Part shown: piece after piece, positions 33,037 through 44,869 of the stretch | Numbering within the stretch: the stretch's first letter is position 1 | Layout of the letters: each line of letters begins with the position of its first letter | DNA from: Eutreptiella sp. 'Long Island Sound 2002' | Taxonomy: Eukaryota > Euglenozoa > Euglenophyceae > Eutreptiales > Eutreptiaceae | Assembly (NCBI GenBank): GCA_964036045.1 | Contig: OZ038384.1 | Span: forward strand, 53,210,385 to 53,274,384 | Reading direction: 5' to 3' | Length of the DNA stretch: 64,000 nucleotides | Position numbers and translations under genes: made by a program | The notes under the pieces: model-generated | Database searches by the model: none | Told to the model about the DNA's origin: nothing | What the model saw: only the letters and a program-made list of their open reading frames with translations

Positions 33037-33251
33037 CTGTGACCTGGTTTGCCAGTGTCCACCTTTGGTTCTTCCACCTCCTCCTGCTTGATCGGCAGGT
33101 CGTCCATCGGGCCGGCTTCCTCGGGCACCACGGGGGCTTCATCTTGCGGCGACGGGGCTGGCGGTTGCTGGAGCTGTGCTTGGGGCGGCGGTGGTGGTGG
33201 GTGCAGCTGTTGTTGCTGGGGCGGCGGTGGTGGCGGGTGCTGCACTGCTTA
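33037..33251 (-). CDS. Candidate internal exon: Gln/Pro-rich segment with an IKQE motif
   Basis: Minus-strand frame of runs of Pro and Gln followed by an acidic stretch with DLPIKQEEVEEPK, which contains a psi-K-x-E sumoylation-type site. A possible acceptor (CTCTAAGCAG) lies at about 33252; possible donors are ACAG|GTGCGT at 33037 and AAG|GTGGAC at 33063. Such composition is common in transcription cofactors. The gene would continue to the right, where no further exon is clear. Confidence 0.3.
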
Positions 33252-33299
33252 GAGCCTTTTAACTGCAAATTATTATATTGTGCCTTGGAGTATGCTACG

Positions 33300-34014
33300 C
33301 GAATGACTCCCAAAATGGGGGGGTATACGACGCGCGCGCCTGCGCTTGATCTAACAACCTCTCTTCGAGGTGATTGGTACTTTACCAAGGGTTCTGTCAC
33401 AGGAGCCCCATTGCCAGACCCCACCCCCGCGCGCAAGCCAATTTTCCCCTCGCCCTTGGATCCTTGTCATTTCCCATGGGGGCGGGGGGGAGCACCCATG
33501 CCAGCGGACATTGCCCCAAAGCCACTAGCGCCCGCTTAGCGGCGTTAGACCCGCGATGGGAGCCACGTCATCCAATGCACTCCCGTATCCATATGCCACC
33601 AAGAATGAGCACCAAACATCCATATGCCACCAGATGTGCTAAAATTGTCCTTCCACGCCCTTGAAAAAGCAACATGCAGGGATATTCGCATGTGATTATA
33701 CTTTCTAACGGCACCACATGTCCATTTCCAATTCCATTTCCAATTTACACCTCCCATACCCCTCGGGCATCATAGGAAGGTCGGTTGCCCCCTATTTAGT
33801 GTGGTGGTAAAAATTTTCCAACCTTGTACCTTTGGAAAGAAAAGTTCCATAATAGATCGGGTCATCAATTTCGCCCCGCCCCCAACCAGCAGGCCACCAC
33901 CCTCCCTCTTTCCCTCTTTACTCCCACCTTCCCCGAGAGCATCTCCGTGGGTGGCACACATGACCCTAGCAAAGAAATGGATAGCGGCACTGCTCCTTCG
34001 TGCTGGCATATGGG
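33300..34014. other. Intergenic, no gene seen
   Basis: Mixed sequence with short overlapping frames and no recognised motif. Confidence 0.3.
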
Positions 34015-34415
34015 ATCCTAGTGGCATCTGAGTGGATGTTGTTAATTCTTGGTGGCATCTAGATGGTTGCTGAAAATTCCTGGTTGCATCTTGGTGACTT
34101 TTGTTGATTCCTAGTGGCATCTGGGTGGTTGCCATAATTCATGATGGCAATTGGGTGGGTGCTATTCAGGTTGTTGTCACATCTTGGTTGCATTTGGGCG
34201 GCTGTTGTTAATTCCCGGTGGCATATGGGTGGTTGCTGATAATTCTTGGTGAAATGCGGATGGTTCCCCTTAATTCCTCAATTCCTGGTGGCATCTGGGT
34301 GGTGGCTGTTAAATACTGGTGGCATTTGGATGATTGCACTTAAATCTTGGTGGCATCCGGACGGTTGCTGTTAATTCGTCATTGCATGCGGGTGGCTGCT
34401 GTTAATTCCACCTTG
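34015..34415. repeat. Degenerate minisatellite, about 37-40-bp units
   Basis: About ten diverged copies of a unit around TGGTGGCATCTGGGTGGTTG followed by CTGTTAATTC. Units vary in length and sequence, pointing to an old array. Confidence 0.7.
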
Positions 34416-35400
34416 TATGCTTTACCGGGTCAAATGGCTCCGGATGTCGGCGGCATGTGGAGAAAGGACAAGAAGCAACAATAGGTTGACACATGAAAGG
34501 AATAGCGAAGAGAACAATGAGACGGGAATGGTAGTGCATGAAGTGCAGTGGAGCCTTCATAGGATCCATGCACAAATTATGAGCAACATGAGTGTCCTTG
34601 ATCCTTCTAATTCATGAAACATGCATGCACAGCACAATCCACATTATCAAATTGTTGGACCTTGGTATCCTTTCCCCTTCACATGTTCTCAAAAACATGA
34701 CAAATGACTCATTTGGGCACCATTGTTAATGACGTGCTACGCGAGGAAGTTTTTAAGAACAGACACCTGTGTCATACCGCGTTCACCATTTCTTCCACCA
34801 CGTGGTATGGGATACGACATGATGGGGTGGATTTTGAATACTTTTAACTCCCCCATGGGCCAACTTTGCCAGCTAGCCCACTTCATTGTTGCGTTGGATA
34901 TCGACCCGCTGCTAAGCGTCTCGTGCATTTGACCATCGGCCATGGCCGAGGATCCAACACACCGTGATGTATCTTGGTGGATCTCATGTGCAACCATCTT
35001 GCGGAGGTCCATGTCCGATGCTTCACAGCACGGGGGGTGGGGGCCGGATTCGACTACTACCTTGTTGTCAAGGGTGATGGTGGGCCTGGGAGAAGGAGGG
35101 TGGCCGCCACACACAGGCCCATAAACTCCGCCCAACAAGAATTTTTTGGGGCTGTGGACACGGGCAATAAGGTGGAAAGCATGGCAAGTGATTGTCATAC
35201 CCGCCCGCCCGCCCGCCCCCATGGGCATCAACAAATAAAGGTTGAACGAAAAGTTTGCTACCATCGTTGGGCCACACCCCCTCTGCTAGCGTTCTACACC
35301 AATTGCCCCTTTGCCATTCACCGCCCAGGGGTGTGCCGTCCTGCCCACACATCTCCTTGGTGCCTGGCTTCGAGAACATTCATGATTTGAATTGCTAGAT
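34416..35400. other. Low-complexity intergenic DNA, no gene seen
   Basis: Short frames on both strands without a family match. A CCCGCCCGCCCGCCCG run is at about 35200. The stretch near 35270-35370 shares CCCC.TT.GCCATTCACCGCCC with 40490-40520, so it includes part of a dispersed repeat. Confidence 0.3.
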
Positions 35401-35542
35401 CGGCAGCCCCGAAGGGGAGGAGCAGCGCGAACTCTGTTCCACGTGTGGGGTGTAACATGCGACGACAACTCAGGATCTAGGGAATAAGCGTGCTTGGCGC
35501 ATCTACACGGGTCAAGCCTGCCATAGTCACCTTGGAGGTCGA

Positions 35543-35580
35543 TCCCTCTCTCTCTCTCTCTCTCTCCCTCTCTCTCAATC

Positions 35581-35625
<45 letters not shown>
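35543..35625. repeat. (CT)n microsatellite
   Basis: CT dinucleotide repeat with a few interruptions (CCTC, AATC, CGCT). Confidence 0.95.
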
Positions 35626-35627
<2 letters not shown>

Positions 35628-35934
35628 TGCCCTTGCCCCAGACTTAAGGACAAGCGTGGTTGATGGGGTCCATGGCGATAGACCCATCGTAGTCAATTTA
35701 AGTTATCCACACCCTTTCTCTGCTATTCCTGACCCCATCTTGAGATTGTGCCGTCACAGCACAACCGGGCTCCACCTATTTGCCTCTGGAAATTAACGTG
35801 TTGGCCGATTACCTGCACAACTAGCGGCGTGTGCGTACAATCACCCTTGAGTGCGGCATCATTTCTCTCCGTCACCAAGGCCTGGTCAGATGCCTCCGGT
35901 CGGGGGAACACCACCGCACCGGTCCGTTTCTAAA

Positions 35935-36655
35935 CTCCAGGCTGTGTTGCTGCCACTCCCGGCACTGGTGTGCGTCGCAGCTACAAGATGCCATGGCACC
36001 GCAACTCACCGGCAAATACACTGTTTAGGAGCACCAACTTGCGATGTCGCAGTGGTGCTTAGGGGACTGGGTGCTCCTGCACGACCTTTACCGTGCATGG
36101 TATCTCCCCAACACCCAATTCCTAAACGGGCATGAGCGAGTTCTCTTACCTTTCAATATTTTTGGGATCATCACAATTACCATGGTAGTCTTATTTTTGG
36201 GTGCGGTCCGCAATGGGCCTCGGTGTTACCCTCCGGTGTTCCGTTTTGATGAGTATACACATTGTCCCGGTTGAGCTTGCCGAGGGCAAGGTCCACCTGG
36301 CATCTCTGGTGAAGATTGTTGAAAACTCACGTCATACCCGCGAGCTATGCCACTTCATTCCTTTGGCCTTCGAGTTGAGTTGCAACACCTTTTCGGCTGC
36401 TAATGAGGAAGCCCCTGTCGAGGATGTGATGACATTGTGAGCCAATGACGGTTTCGATCAGAATTACAGGCCGATCTACGGCATCAACTCTGTGCCCATT
36501 TGCACCGCTATGCCGACTTCAACGCCTTGCTTGTGGGAACCATCTGAATTAGAGTTGCCCGTCTTCGACGTTGAGCTGTCCAAACGGGCAACCACTCTGT
36601 CCCGGGATAGGCGGCACATTGACAAGCGGCTACAACAGTTTCTTGTTGTGGGACA
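35935..36655 (+). repeat. Dispersed repeat R1, copy 1 (with ORF remnant)
   Basis: Matches 39640-40145 in inverted orientation over several blocks: CTGTTTAGGAGCACCAA, CCTAAACGGGCATGAGCG, GATCATCACAATTACCATGG, GCGGTCCGCAATGGG and TTGCTTGTGGGAACCATC. Copy 2 lacks about 170 bases present here. A frame shared by both copies reads NY..IY.INS.PI..AMPTS and then LELP.FDV..S.R..., suggesting remnants of a mobile-element protein. The family is unknown to me. Confidence 0.55.
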
Positions 36656-37495
36656 TCACAATTGCGGAACCAATCTTGAACGTGCCCATGGTTTGGGGGC
36701 TCTGCCGCGCATACAGCGTGTTGCTGCCAAAAACCACCTTTTCGCTGCATGACAAGAGGAGCGTGCAAACGATGTTGCGCTGATTTTTCAAAATTGGGCC
36801 GTTGAGATTGCACCGGTGTGGCTTGGCAATGGGACACTGCATTGGGACATGGTTCAAGACAATGTTGGGTCCCGTGCAACGGTGGGGCATAGTGCATAAG
36901 GATGCCACTAATGTTCTTCACAATTTTGCAGATTGCCGGAGTTATATAAGCAAAACAGGACACGTTGCATCCATTCCATAACTGCGGGACGCTGAGTGAA
37001 TTCCGCATACTGCATCATGCGACCGGTACCATTTGGGAGTACTATTATCTGAACAATTCTTGGCTGGATACCACAATGAGAGATAGAGCCGCACATTCCC
37101 ACGCCTTTGTTCCCAACCGGACCTATATGGACATGCAAGTGGACGCCATGAACGTATTGTTGACGTCCGCAAGCAACAACCACAACTCCCTGGCAACCAA
37201 CACTACATTTACCTGCGGGGGAATTTCCAGGAGGAGCAGTAGATCTGTAACTGTGTGCTACATGCCGCCAGTATGCCTCATGTTCCCGCCCTTGGGAAGC
37301 ACATATTTTGTTTTTTGAATAAGGGAGGCACTGTGCATCCTGCCACCCACCACCCTTGTTGTGTGGGCCCATGCAAGTTGACGGTGTTGAAGCTTTTTGC
37401 ATGTGTCTGGGGGGGCATTGGAGCTAGAGGTGGTGTACACCAAGTAACCTCACCTATGTGCCAAGCCCTCCAAGAAAGGGATCCCAGGTGATGAT
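36656..37495. other. Sequence flanking R1, broken frames, no gene assigned
   Basis: The reading frame of R1 continues brokenly, and a 117-codon plus frame lies at 36965-37318 (with EYYYLNNSWLDTT and ATNTTFTCGG). It looks more protein-like than its surroundings, but I cannot assign it, and no start or splice context supports a gene. Confidence 0.25.
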
Positions 37496-37948
37496 ATGAA
37501 CCTCCATAGAGCTGGCCCATGCGATGTTGATGACGTGGATGTCACGGAGTGTTGGGCGAATGGTTGCGGTAGGGCCGAAAAGATCTTGTGGGGCTACCCA
37601 CAGCTAGGTTTGGAGAAAGGCTTTTTTGCGCGTTGGGAGCGAAGTGGCTTTGGCATGCTTGCACCAAATGGGATTGCGTTGATGCACGTGGCTGATGATC
37701 CCCCCCGCCCTGGACCTACGCCACTGAATGAGGTGGACGGGGAAGGGGAGGAGGTTGCAAAGGAGCTTGGGAACGAGGAGGTGGAACGACGGGATGCAGA
37801 TGTGGGGGACCCTAATGTTGGTTTGGAGAGGGCTGATGCAATACCCAATATTCTACAAGCCACATCATTGGGCAATCATGTGCTGTTTGTGAGATTCAAA
37901 GGGTGGCACATCCACGTCTCCACGTCTAGTAATTGTGGAATCTACTGA
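37496..37948 (+). CDS. Hypothetical ORF with acidic linker
   Basis: 150-codon frame starting at ATG 37496. It has an N-terminal part with a Cys pair (CWANGCGR), a block WGYPQLGLEKGFFARWE, then a Glu/Asp-rich stretch (EVDGEGEEVAKELGNEEVE) and a C-terminal hydrophobic block. Composition is protein-like and there is no antisense frame of equal length, but no homologue is recognised and no promoter or splice signals are defined. It may be part of the same decayed element as its neighbours. Confidence 0.3.
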   Translation: MNLHRAGPCDVDDVDVTECWANGCGRAEKILWGYPQLGLEKGFFARWERSGFGMLAPNGIALMHVADDPPRPGPTPLNEVDGEGEEVAKELGNEEVERRDADVGDPNVGLERADAIPNILQATSLGNHVLFVRFKGWHIHVSTSSNCGIY

Positions 37949-37989
37949 TGAACGGAAATCGGAACCCAAATCGGCTCTCTGTGAGCTGT

Positions 37990-39600
37990 GGTAGATCGCA
38001 CCACGGCATTATGTTTACAATAGCAACAGGATTGCCCCCCCCCCCCCCCCCATCAGAATCTCTGAGAGGGGACATGCCTTGCATGCATGGGTCTGGTGGT
38101 TGTACAATTATTGCTGTAGATAACACAATATAGCATTTGGTGGTATTCTTTGATGTCGTATCCTATTTTTTAAAATTTGATCAGCAATGTTGATGACTCA
38201 TTTGGTGCGGTGCCATTTGCCTCCCCTGGGGGCTGTCTACCCCCCCCCCCCCCGGCCGTTTGTGGTTTTTTTTGGCTTCGACAAAATCTTCTTTTTTCGA
38301 TGGCCATCGCAAAAATAACATTGTTGTTTTTGCTTAGTTTTCAGATGGTTTTGCTGAAATTCCAGTGTGTGCAGATTGTTTTTTCCATCTGCAAAAAGAT
38401 TATACCCCAATACAAGACTCCTTTGACAAAGCTTACTTTTTTTGCTCGCCACGAAGTGAACGTGATTACACAAAGTAGAGCGTTATTGGGATCTGTACCA
38501 TGGTCTAGAAAGGTTGTAATACTTCAGCATTCTGGTAGTTTTGTCCATGGTTGTGCTGTTGATTCTATGCTGTGCCCTCACTTAGTAGTTGCTTTTTTTT
38601 TTTTGCTATTTTCGTTGGTAATGGTAAAGTCGGACACTAGGTCAGGAGATAGTAGAATAGTGGATGATCTAGAAATGTCGTTATGGACACTTCCAAAATG
38701 TGTTTACAATGACAAGCATGAGAGTAGTAGCATTTGCTTGAATCATGCACATGGGAAATCTACAATGTGCACTTTAGTGCTCAACAGTGTAGTTTTCGCA
38801 TCGCCTTTTCACACAAAAATGCCCCATGGTGGTTGTATGACGGGTTGTGGAACGGCAATCGGCCATAAGGCTACTATATTGGTATCATTTCAGGTTACTT
38901 CGAGTGAGGCGGGGGGGGGGGGGGGGTTGGAGCGAAAACACCCGAAAATGGTCCAAAAGTAGCGCATAGTGCACGTTTGGGTGTAATTTTCTTGGATGTG
39001 AGTGTCTTTTTGAGACACACTAAAAATTAAGAAAACCACTAAAATCAACGAAAGACATACCAAAATTGAGCAAAAGCATTCATATATTGAGCAAAAACAT
39101 CTAAATAAAGAGTTAGCACTCGCCAAGGAAAAAAATTCCTTGCCCAAAATTTTTTTCAACAAAACGAAAAATCGTATAATCAAAAAGGTCATCGGCATAT
39201 CCAAATACGTGAAAAACCAAAATCACATTTTTGATTGGTCATCTGACAAATAAGATTTTGCTAACACCCAAAAACACAAACCAAGGAACGGTGGGGAAGG
39301 GGGGGGGGGGGGTAAAGCTCTTAGAGGACCCAAGTGGCACACCACGAAATGAATCACTCACATTGCCCTGCAAACTGAAGAAAAAAAAAGGAGAACATCT
39401 AAAATCACCACCTTATGTCATGTTGAAATTGGCTTTCCACTCTCATAATTAGTTGTTGCAGTAAACGTTGCATAAGGTGCAACGTGCAGGTGTAAAATCA
39501 TCTACACCAACAGACGGCGTCACAATCTGCCATTGTTCCAATGATGCACAAGAAGCCTTTCTTGTGGTGAAAGACTACGTTGCCGCCGAATTTCTAACCC
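37990..39600. other. AT-richer region with poly(C)/poly(G) runs, no firm gene
   Basis: Contains long C or G runs at about 38036, 38240, 38911 and 39299 and many T/A runs. A 261-codon plus frame (38177-38962) spans two of the homopolymers and is rich in hydrophobic residues; with no motif it is left unassigned. Confidence 0.3.
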
Positions 39601-39639
39601 ATGTTCAACTTCAAACAAATACAGACCATCTATCCCTCC

Positions 39640-40145
39640 CTGTGTGCCCCACGTAGGAACCCGTTGTGTAGGCGCTTGTCAACGTGTCGCCGATGCTGGA
39701 ACAGATTGGTTCCCCGTCTGGACAACCAAACGTCGAAGAGGGGCAACTCTAATTTGGATGGTTCCCACAAGCAAGGCGTCGAAGTCGGCATTGCAGCGCG
39801 AATCGGCATGGAGTTGATGGTGTAGATCAGCCCGTAATTCTGATCGAAACTGCCACCGGGTCACATGCCGGCTCACATTGTGTATACTGATCAAAATGCA
39901 ATACCGGAGGGCAACACCGAAGCCCATCGCGGACCGCACGCAAAATCGACGCCACCATGGTAATTGTGATGATCCCGAAAATGTTGAACAGTTGCTGGAG
40001 TGTTGGGGAGCCCGCTCATGCCCTTTTAGGAATGGGGTGTGCATCACAAGGTGGTGCTCCTAAACGGTTTATTTGCGGGTGAGTTGAGATGTCATGGCAT
40101 CCTGCAAATGCGGCACGCACCAGCGAAGGGAGGGGATGCAACCCA
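39640..40145 (-). repeat. Dispersed repeat R1, copy 2 (inverted)
   Basis: Inverted partner of 35935-36655. The minus frame 40047-39679 (122 codons) carries the peptide CNADFDALLVGTIQIRVA, also readable with stops in copy 1, in one of two competing frames. Confidence 0.55.
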
Positions 40146-40936
40146 CCGGTGGCCCGAAAACGAACCGATGTGGTGGTGTTGCCCTAACAGGAGGTTGACG
40201 ACGGATTTTGAAGCCACGTCGACTTGGCGGCAAATTGCAATGATGCTGCAGCCAAAGAGGATAATCTACAGGACATGGGTGTGCAGCTGGTTCCACATGA
40301 TTGCTGGTTCGATGAGTCCAAGGCACCACAAATGGCTCCCTTGGAGGACCACATTAGTCACTAGTTGGTCCTCCCTTTGCACAAGACAACTATGAGAGGT
40401 ACTAGTTTACTCCGGGCAGGGGCCCTTGATGGCGATGAAAATTTGCAGTGGCAAGCTTTCACCACCCGCGGCAAAGGGAGCGTTCTAGACCCACTACCCC
40501 TTCGCCATTCACCGCCCGGGGGGGAGGGGGGGTGCCGTAATGCCCGCAAGTCTCATGGACGCGTGAATTTGAGACCATTCATGACGCAACTTAGTGGCCC
40601 GGCATCCCCAAGCCTGAGGAGTGGTGCGCGCTATGTTCCACACCGTCACTGCCCAAACGAAGTCCAACCATTTGCATTTCGGAATCGACGTGTTGGCTTA
40701 CTGCCTGCACGACTGGCAGTGTGCACGCGACTACAAAAAATTGCGTTAGCATTGCCCAACCAAGCTCCGTGTGTGATAACCCGAGCCCGCTCGGTGTTGG
40801 GCTAGCTTGGTATTGGGTAAAATTGGTGAGCCAAACCCTAGAGTCACAATCGGAGGTGCGCACATTGCATGCATTGTCGGCTTGCGAGCGCCCGGGCATT
40901 GCATCGAAAAGATTTGCTTAATTCAAATGTAGCTCG

Positions 40937-42362
40937 GTGTTGGCATTGGTGCTGTTTGTCAATGAAGTGCCACAGTCACAAGTGTACAGAAGACTCCACC
41001 ACAAAAATATCACTACACAAATCGCCAGCCTAGGGTCTTGCAACACGCACATCCCACTTGCACATGCACGCCAAATAGTGGCCAACATCACCTGGGCAGC
41101 ATGCCCAGCACGGACGGAACGGAGAAAATTGGCACACTTGGCGTGGTCAAACACCTCCTCAACGGAGGACAAAGTGAAGGCACTACGCACCACCGAGGAG
41201 CAACACATCCGCCATCGCGGATCGGCAAGCTGCGTCGCGCGGCACCAATCCGGCCGCTTCTTTATCACTGGAAAACAGTGGCGCACTGACTTGATTTGCC
41301 AAGACACACCAGGGGGCACACAACATGTGCTTAACCAGTTCGCCGGAAACCCCGAATGTGACCCCCAATACGGTAGGCAACTCATCCACATCCATGTCTA
41401 CAAAAGACCGTGGGATAGCACAAAACCTACATGGCACGATGCCTGCGGGCTCCAAAGAACAAATCCGCCGGCCCTGATGGCGTACCCCCACATCTGCTGC
41501 GCCATATGCCACACCATATGCAGCTACAGCTGTACCACACCATCCTAGACACGTGCAAGGGGAACAAAATTCGGCTCACCTCATTGACCTCCACAGTTGT
41601 CCTCATCTATATGAAGAAAGACCCACAACACCCAAAGAACTACCGACCTATCTACATACCGTCTGCCTCTACGGCATACTGACCCAGCTGATCCTCAAGC
41701 GCATCATCAACGTGATAGCACCGGGACTGCTCAACATCCAACACGGCGTTGTCACAACCTCCAACACAACTACATTCACAGCAAAACTCGGGAATGACGT
41801 GCACAAAACTGGCAGTTACCTAGCCCTGCGTTCCAATCAGTCGCCCGTACCATGATTACAGACACCATACAGGAGGCGGTAGCGCCAGACCCCATCATTC
41901 GCAATTCGACGGAAATGTACAACCATATCCCCCCGCTGCTCCAGTTCACGGTGGTGGTATGTCTATACACCCGATAAATGGTATGAAAGGCGTGAGGGGG
42001 GGGGGGGGTTCACCCACACCATTCCTCTTATACGATGACGACCTGTGATGGGAAAACTATCCCGCCGCCCCAACCTGGATGACAATGTGGTGAGGGTCAC
42101 TAACAAAACGACCGTGCTCACTACGCTCGACCACATACACTACGTGGCCCACCGCATGGGTCTCCATTTTATCGCCAACAAAACGGAGATGTACCATTGG
42201 ACGCGCCACGACGAACAGGGAACAATCACGTGGCAAGGCAAGCAAATCACGACACGACCCCCCGTCCTCACGTATTTAGGAAACGTGGTGGCGCACGGGT
42301 CGCACGAAGAACAAGCATGGGACCTTGTGACGAATCAAGTACGCCACGACCTCGCCACATAA
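40937..42362 (+). pseudogene. Decayed non-LTR reverse transcriptase
   Basis: Pieces of an RT domain in order on the plus strand but in different frames: KNKSAGPDGVPPHLLRHMP (41449 on), VLIYMKKDPQHPKNYRPI (to about 41650), then in a shifted frame LYGILTQLILKRIINVI and IQHGVVTTSNTTTF, a motif C relic LLYDDDL (about 42025-42045) followed by a stop, and MGLHFIANKTEMYHW..LTYLGN (42157-42280), the usual thumb entry. The order fits a LINE of the L1/RTE-like kind. Several stops and frameshifts make it inactive. The 203-codon frame at 40937-41548 is probably its pre-RT region. Confidence 0.65.
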
Positions 42363-44283
42363 GAGACACTACGCTTGAACAGCTTGCGGAAAATCATAAT
42401 TACAAACGCGGTGCTCATCCCGCATTGGAACTACAGGGGCCTGTTCTTGGGGGACAGACAATGCGTGGCCCAAGGGGATGACATCCTACTTTGGTACCTC
42501 CGGGATACCCCCGGTATCGAATCCTCGATGAATTGACTCCGGATAACAACTGTCTTGAGGGACGGGGGCCTAGGCGTGCGCCAAGCGTGTAGGTCCTTCA
42601 TTAGAAAATGGATCACCTTGGGCCAAAACAAAATGCGGCGAACGGCACAGACCGCCCAATAGCTCTCAACCACGCAATATAAATATTTGGACAATGTACG
42701 CGCCCTTGGAGGCTCAGCCGGCCGGCGCATTTTGTGCCCGAGGATACACAGACCACCGGCGGATGGACTATACGACCCGGAGAGCTCGGAGGACGACCAT
42801 GAGCTCCAAGCGGACAGATTGCAAGTAGCAGCAACCAAATGTCCTGTAACAACCTGACACGACCCTAACAACCGACCCCTGAAGTCACCAAGTGGCCTCT
42901 GCTCTCCCGCACACAGAAAACATCCCGAGCGGCACCGCGCACTACACACGCCAGCCCACAACGAACCGTTGGTAGACAGGCGGGTCCAAACGCCAGAAAG
43001 TGCCGGCGGAGGCATCATCAACGGTGGCTTCCGGGCAACTTTCCGGGTGCACAGGCCCCATTTCGCATACCAGGCGGAAACAATGGCGTGAGTTGTAGCG
43101 CCCCAGCTACGTCAGCCAGGAGACCAAAAAATCATACGAGACAACCAAGGGGCAGTCAAAGGCACACCAGCACCCCGGAGGTGCGAGGTCAAGGACCAAG
43201 ACTATCGCAACCCAAGGTACGAGAACGTCACGTCCAATAACCTCATGGTACGCTGAACCCCAGGCAACGGGAGCGAAATGCAACCACCTACGAAGATTAC
43301 CTCGACTTTTAGGGACACAACGATTCGGACACCATGGCCAACACGGGCGACGACCTGCTGATGGACCTGTCACCGCCCAAACCTCACGACATCGTGCTCC
43401 ACAGGAACAGTGTGCCCACCCCGCCAAATCATGGATACGGCAACTCCGACGGCAAGCTGCAGCAAACGGGAGACTTACACTGGGTCACCTAGATCCTGTT
43501 AAAACATTACCGCCGTCAGCACGGCTCCCATGGCTGTGCGATCAAGTTCGCTGGCTAGGCTTGGGCGCGCCCTAGGAATACATCCCGACACTTTGCGGCT
43601 CATGCGGCCAATGACACGGGGTGTCAATGTAAATCCGCTTGGCCCCATGTAACACATGGTGCGCCTTCCAGGGAATGGTAGGTGTAGTGGAACGCGTGGG
43701 CGCCGCACGCCCAATCCTGGCTGTGCACCGCATTGGACCATCATAAATGGTTGTGTGCACGCCTCCTCGCCCCCCATTCGCCGTTGGACACCGTCTCCCA
43801 ATAGGAGCGCCACAGACTCCGCCGAGCGGCCGGCCTTTTCCGGTTTCGGGCTATCCAAAGCATCCGGGGACTCCGGCGTAAATTGGCGGACCCTACACCC
43901 GACTTGCCTCCGTGACCCCTATGGATCATGCGGTTCACCGCACAGCACAACACACCATTATAGACGACGACACATGGCTGCGAGAAGCACGGCAAGCTAA
44001 CCTAAGAGACCTCATATCACTCCACGACAGTGCCCTCGCGGCAAACCTGGCTTACCGAGCGCCGCTGTCCTCATGAGTACAAGACGACATCCACATTGCC
44101 CACTTGAACAACCGCCTACAATAACACAACTCAACCGTGAGTGAGACCTACCACGCACCAAGACACACGGTCCAATCACTCTACGCGGGGAGTGCGGCGG
44201 CGGTTGGCCTTACCCGACGATACTCAACACACACGCTAAGACTACAGACACTAAATGACACGCACGAGCTGTACACCAAACAA
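42363..44283 (+). other. Probable 3' continuation of the decayed LINE, no intact gene
   Basis: Frames are short and broken. A weakly protein-like plus stretch (DDDTWLREARQANLRDLISLH, about 43960-44020) may be the far C-terminal part of the same element. No RNase H motif is clear. Confidence 0.3.
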
Positions 44284-44697
44284 CTCCTCTAGCACGCTCT
44301 AGATTGGGCCTATCGCCAATGTCTCGAGCAGCACACAGAGCCTTGCACTCACTCTACGACACAACACACGACACATACGACATGAGCTATACCTACACAA
44401 CAAACGAACAAAAGAGGAATGGGACCGCCCCATGTGGGAGATTCCACTAAGATACCCATCGACCTTGGGTCACACCCAGACAGACGGTAGCTCCTCTAGC
44501 ACGCTCTAGATTGGGCCTATCGCCAATGTCTCGAGCAGCATACAGAGCCTTGCACTCACTCTACAACACAACACACGACACATACGACATGAGCTATACC
44601 TACACCACAAACGAACAAAAGAGGAATGGGACCGCCCCATGTGGGAGATCACACTAAGACACCCATCGACCTTGGGTCACACGCAGACAGACGGTAG
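44284..44697. repeat. 207-bp tandem duplication
   Basis: 44284-44490 and 44491-44697 are near identical (CTCCTCTAGCACGCTCTAGA starts both), with about ten differences. Both units encode the peptide ELYLH.KRTKEEWDRPMWEI in the same frame, so the duplication lies within the decayed LINE tail. Confidence 0.8.
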
Positions 44698-44869
44698 CAG
44701 GAGGCTGCACACAGCCTGTCCTCGGCACCCTTCCGAAGGTCACAGGATGCAAACTTACGCCAACACAACCGACAGGCAAACAACAAACCTCATGACCATA
44801 CAACCACATACAGATAGGAACAACACTAGCCCACTAACGCCAACAACAATAGAGATGCAGCGACAACAC

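Noticed and set aside
38177-38962. 261-codon plus frame
   Set aside because: Passes through poly(C) and poly(G) runs, has no motif and no gene context.
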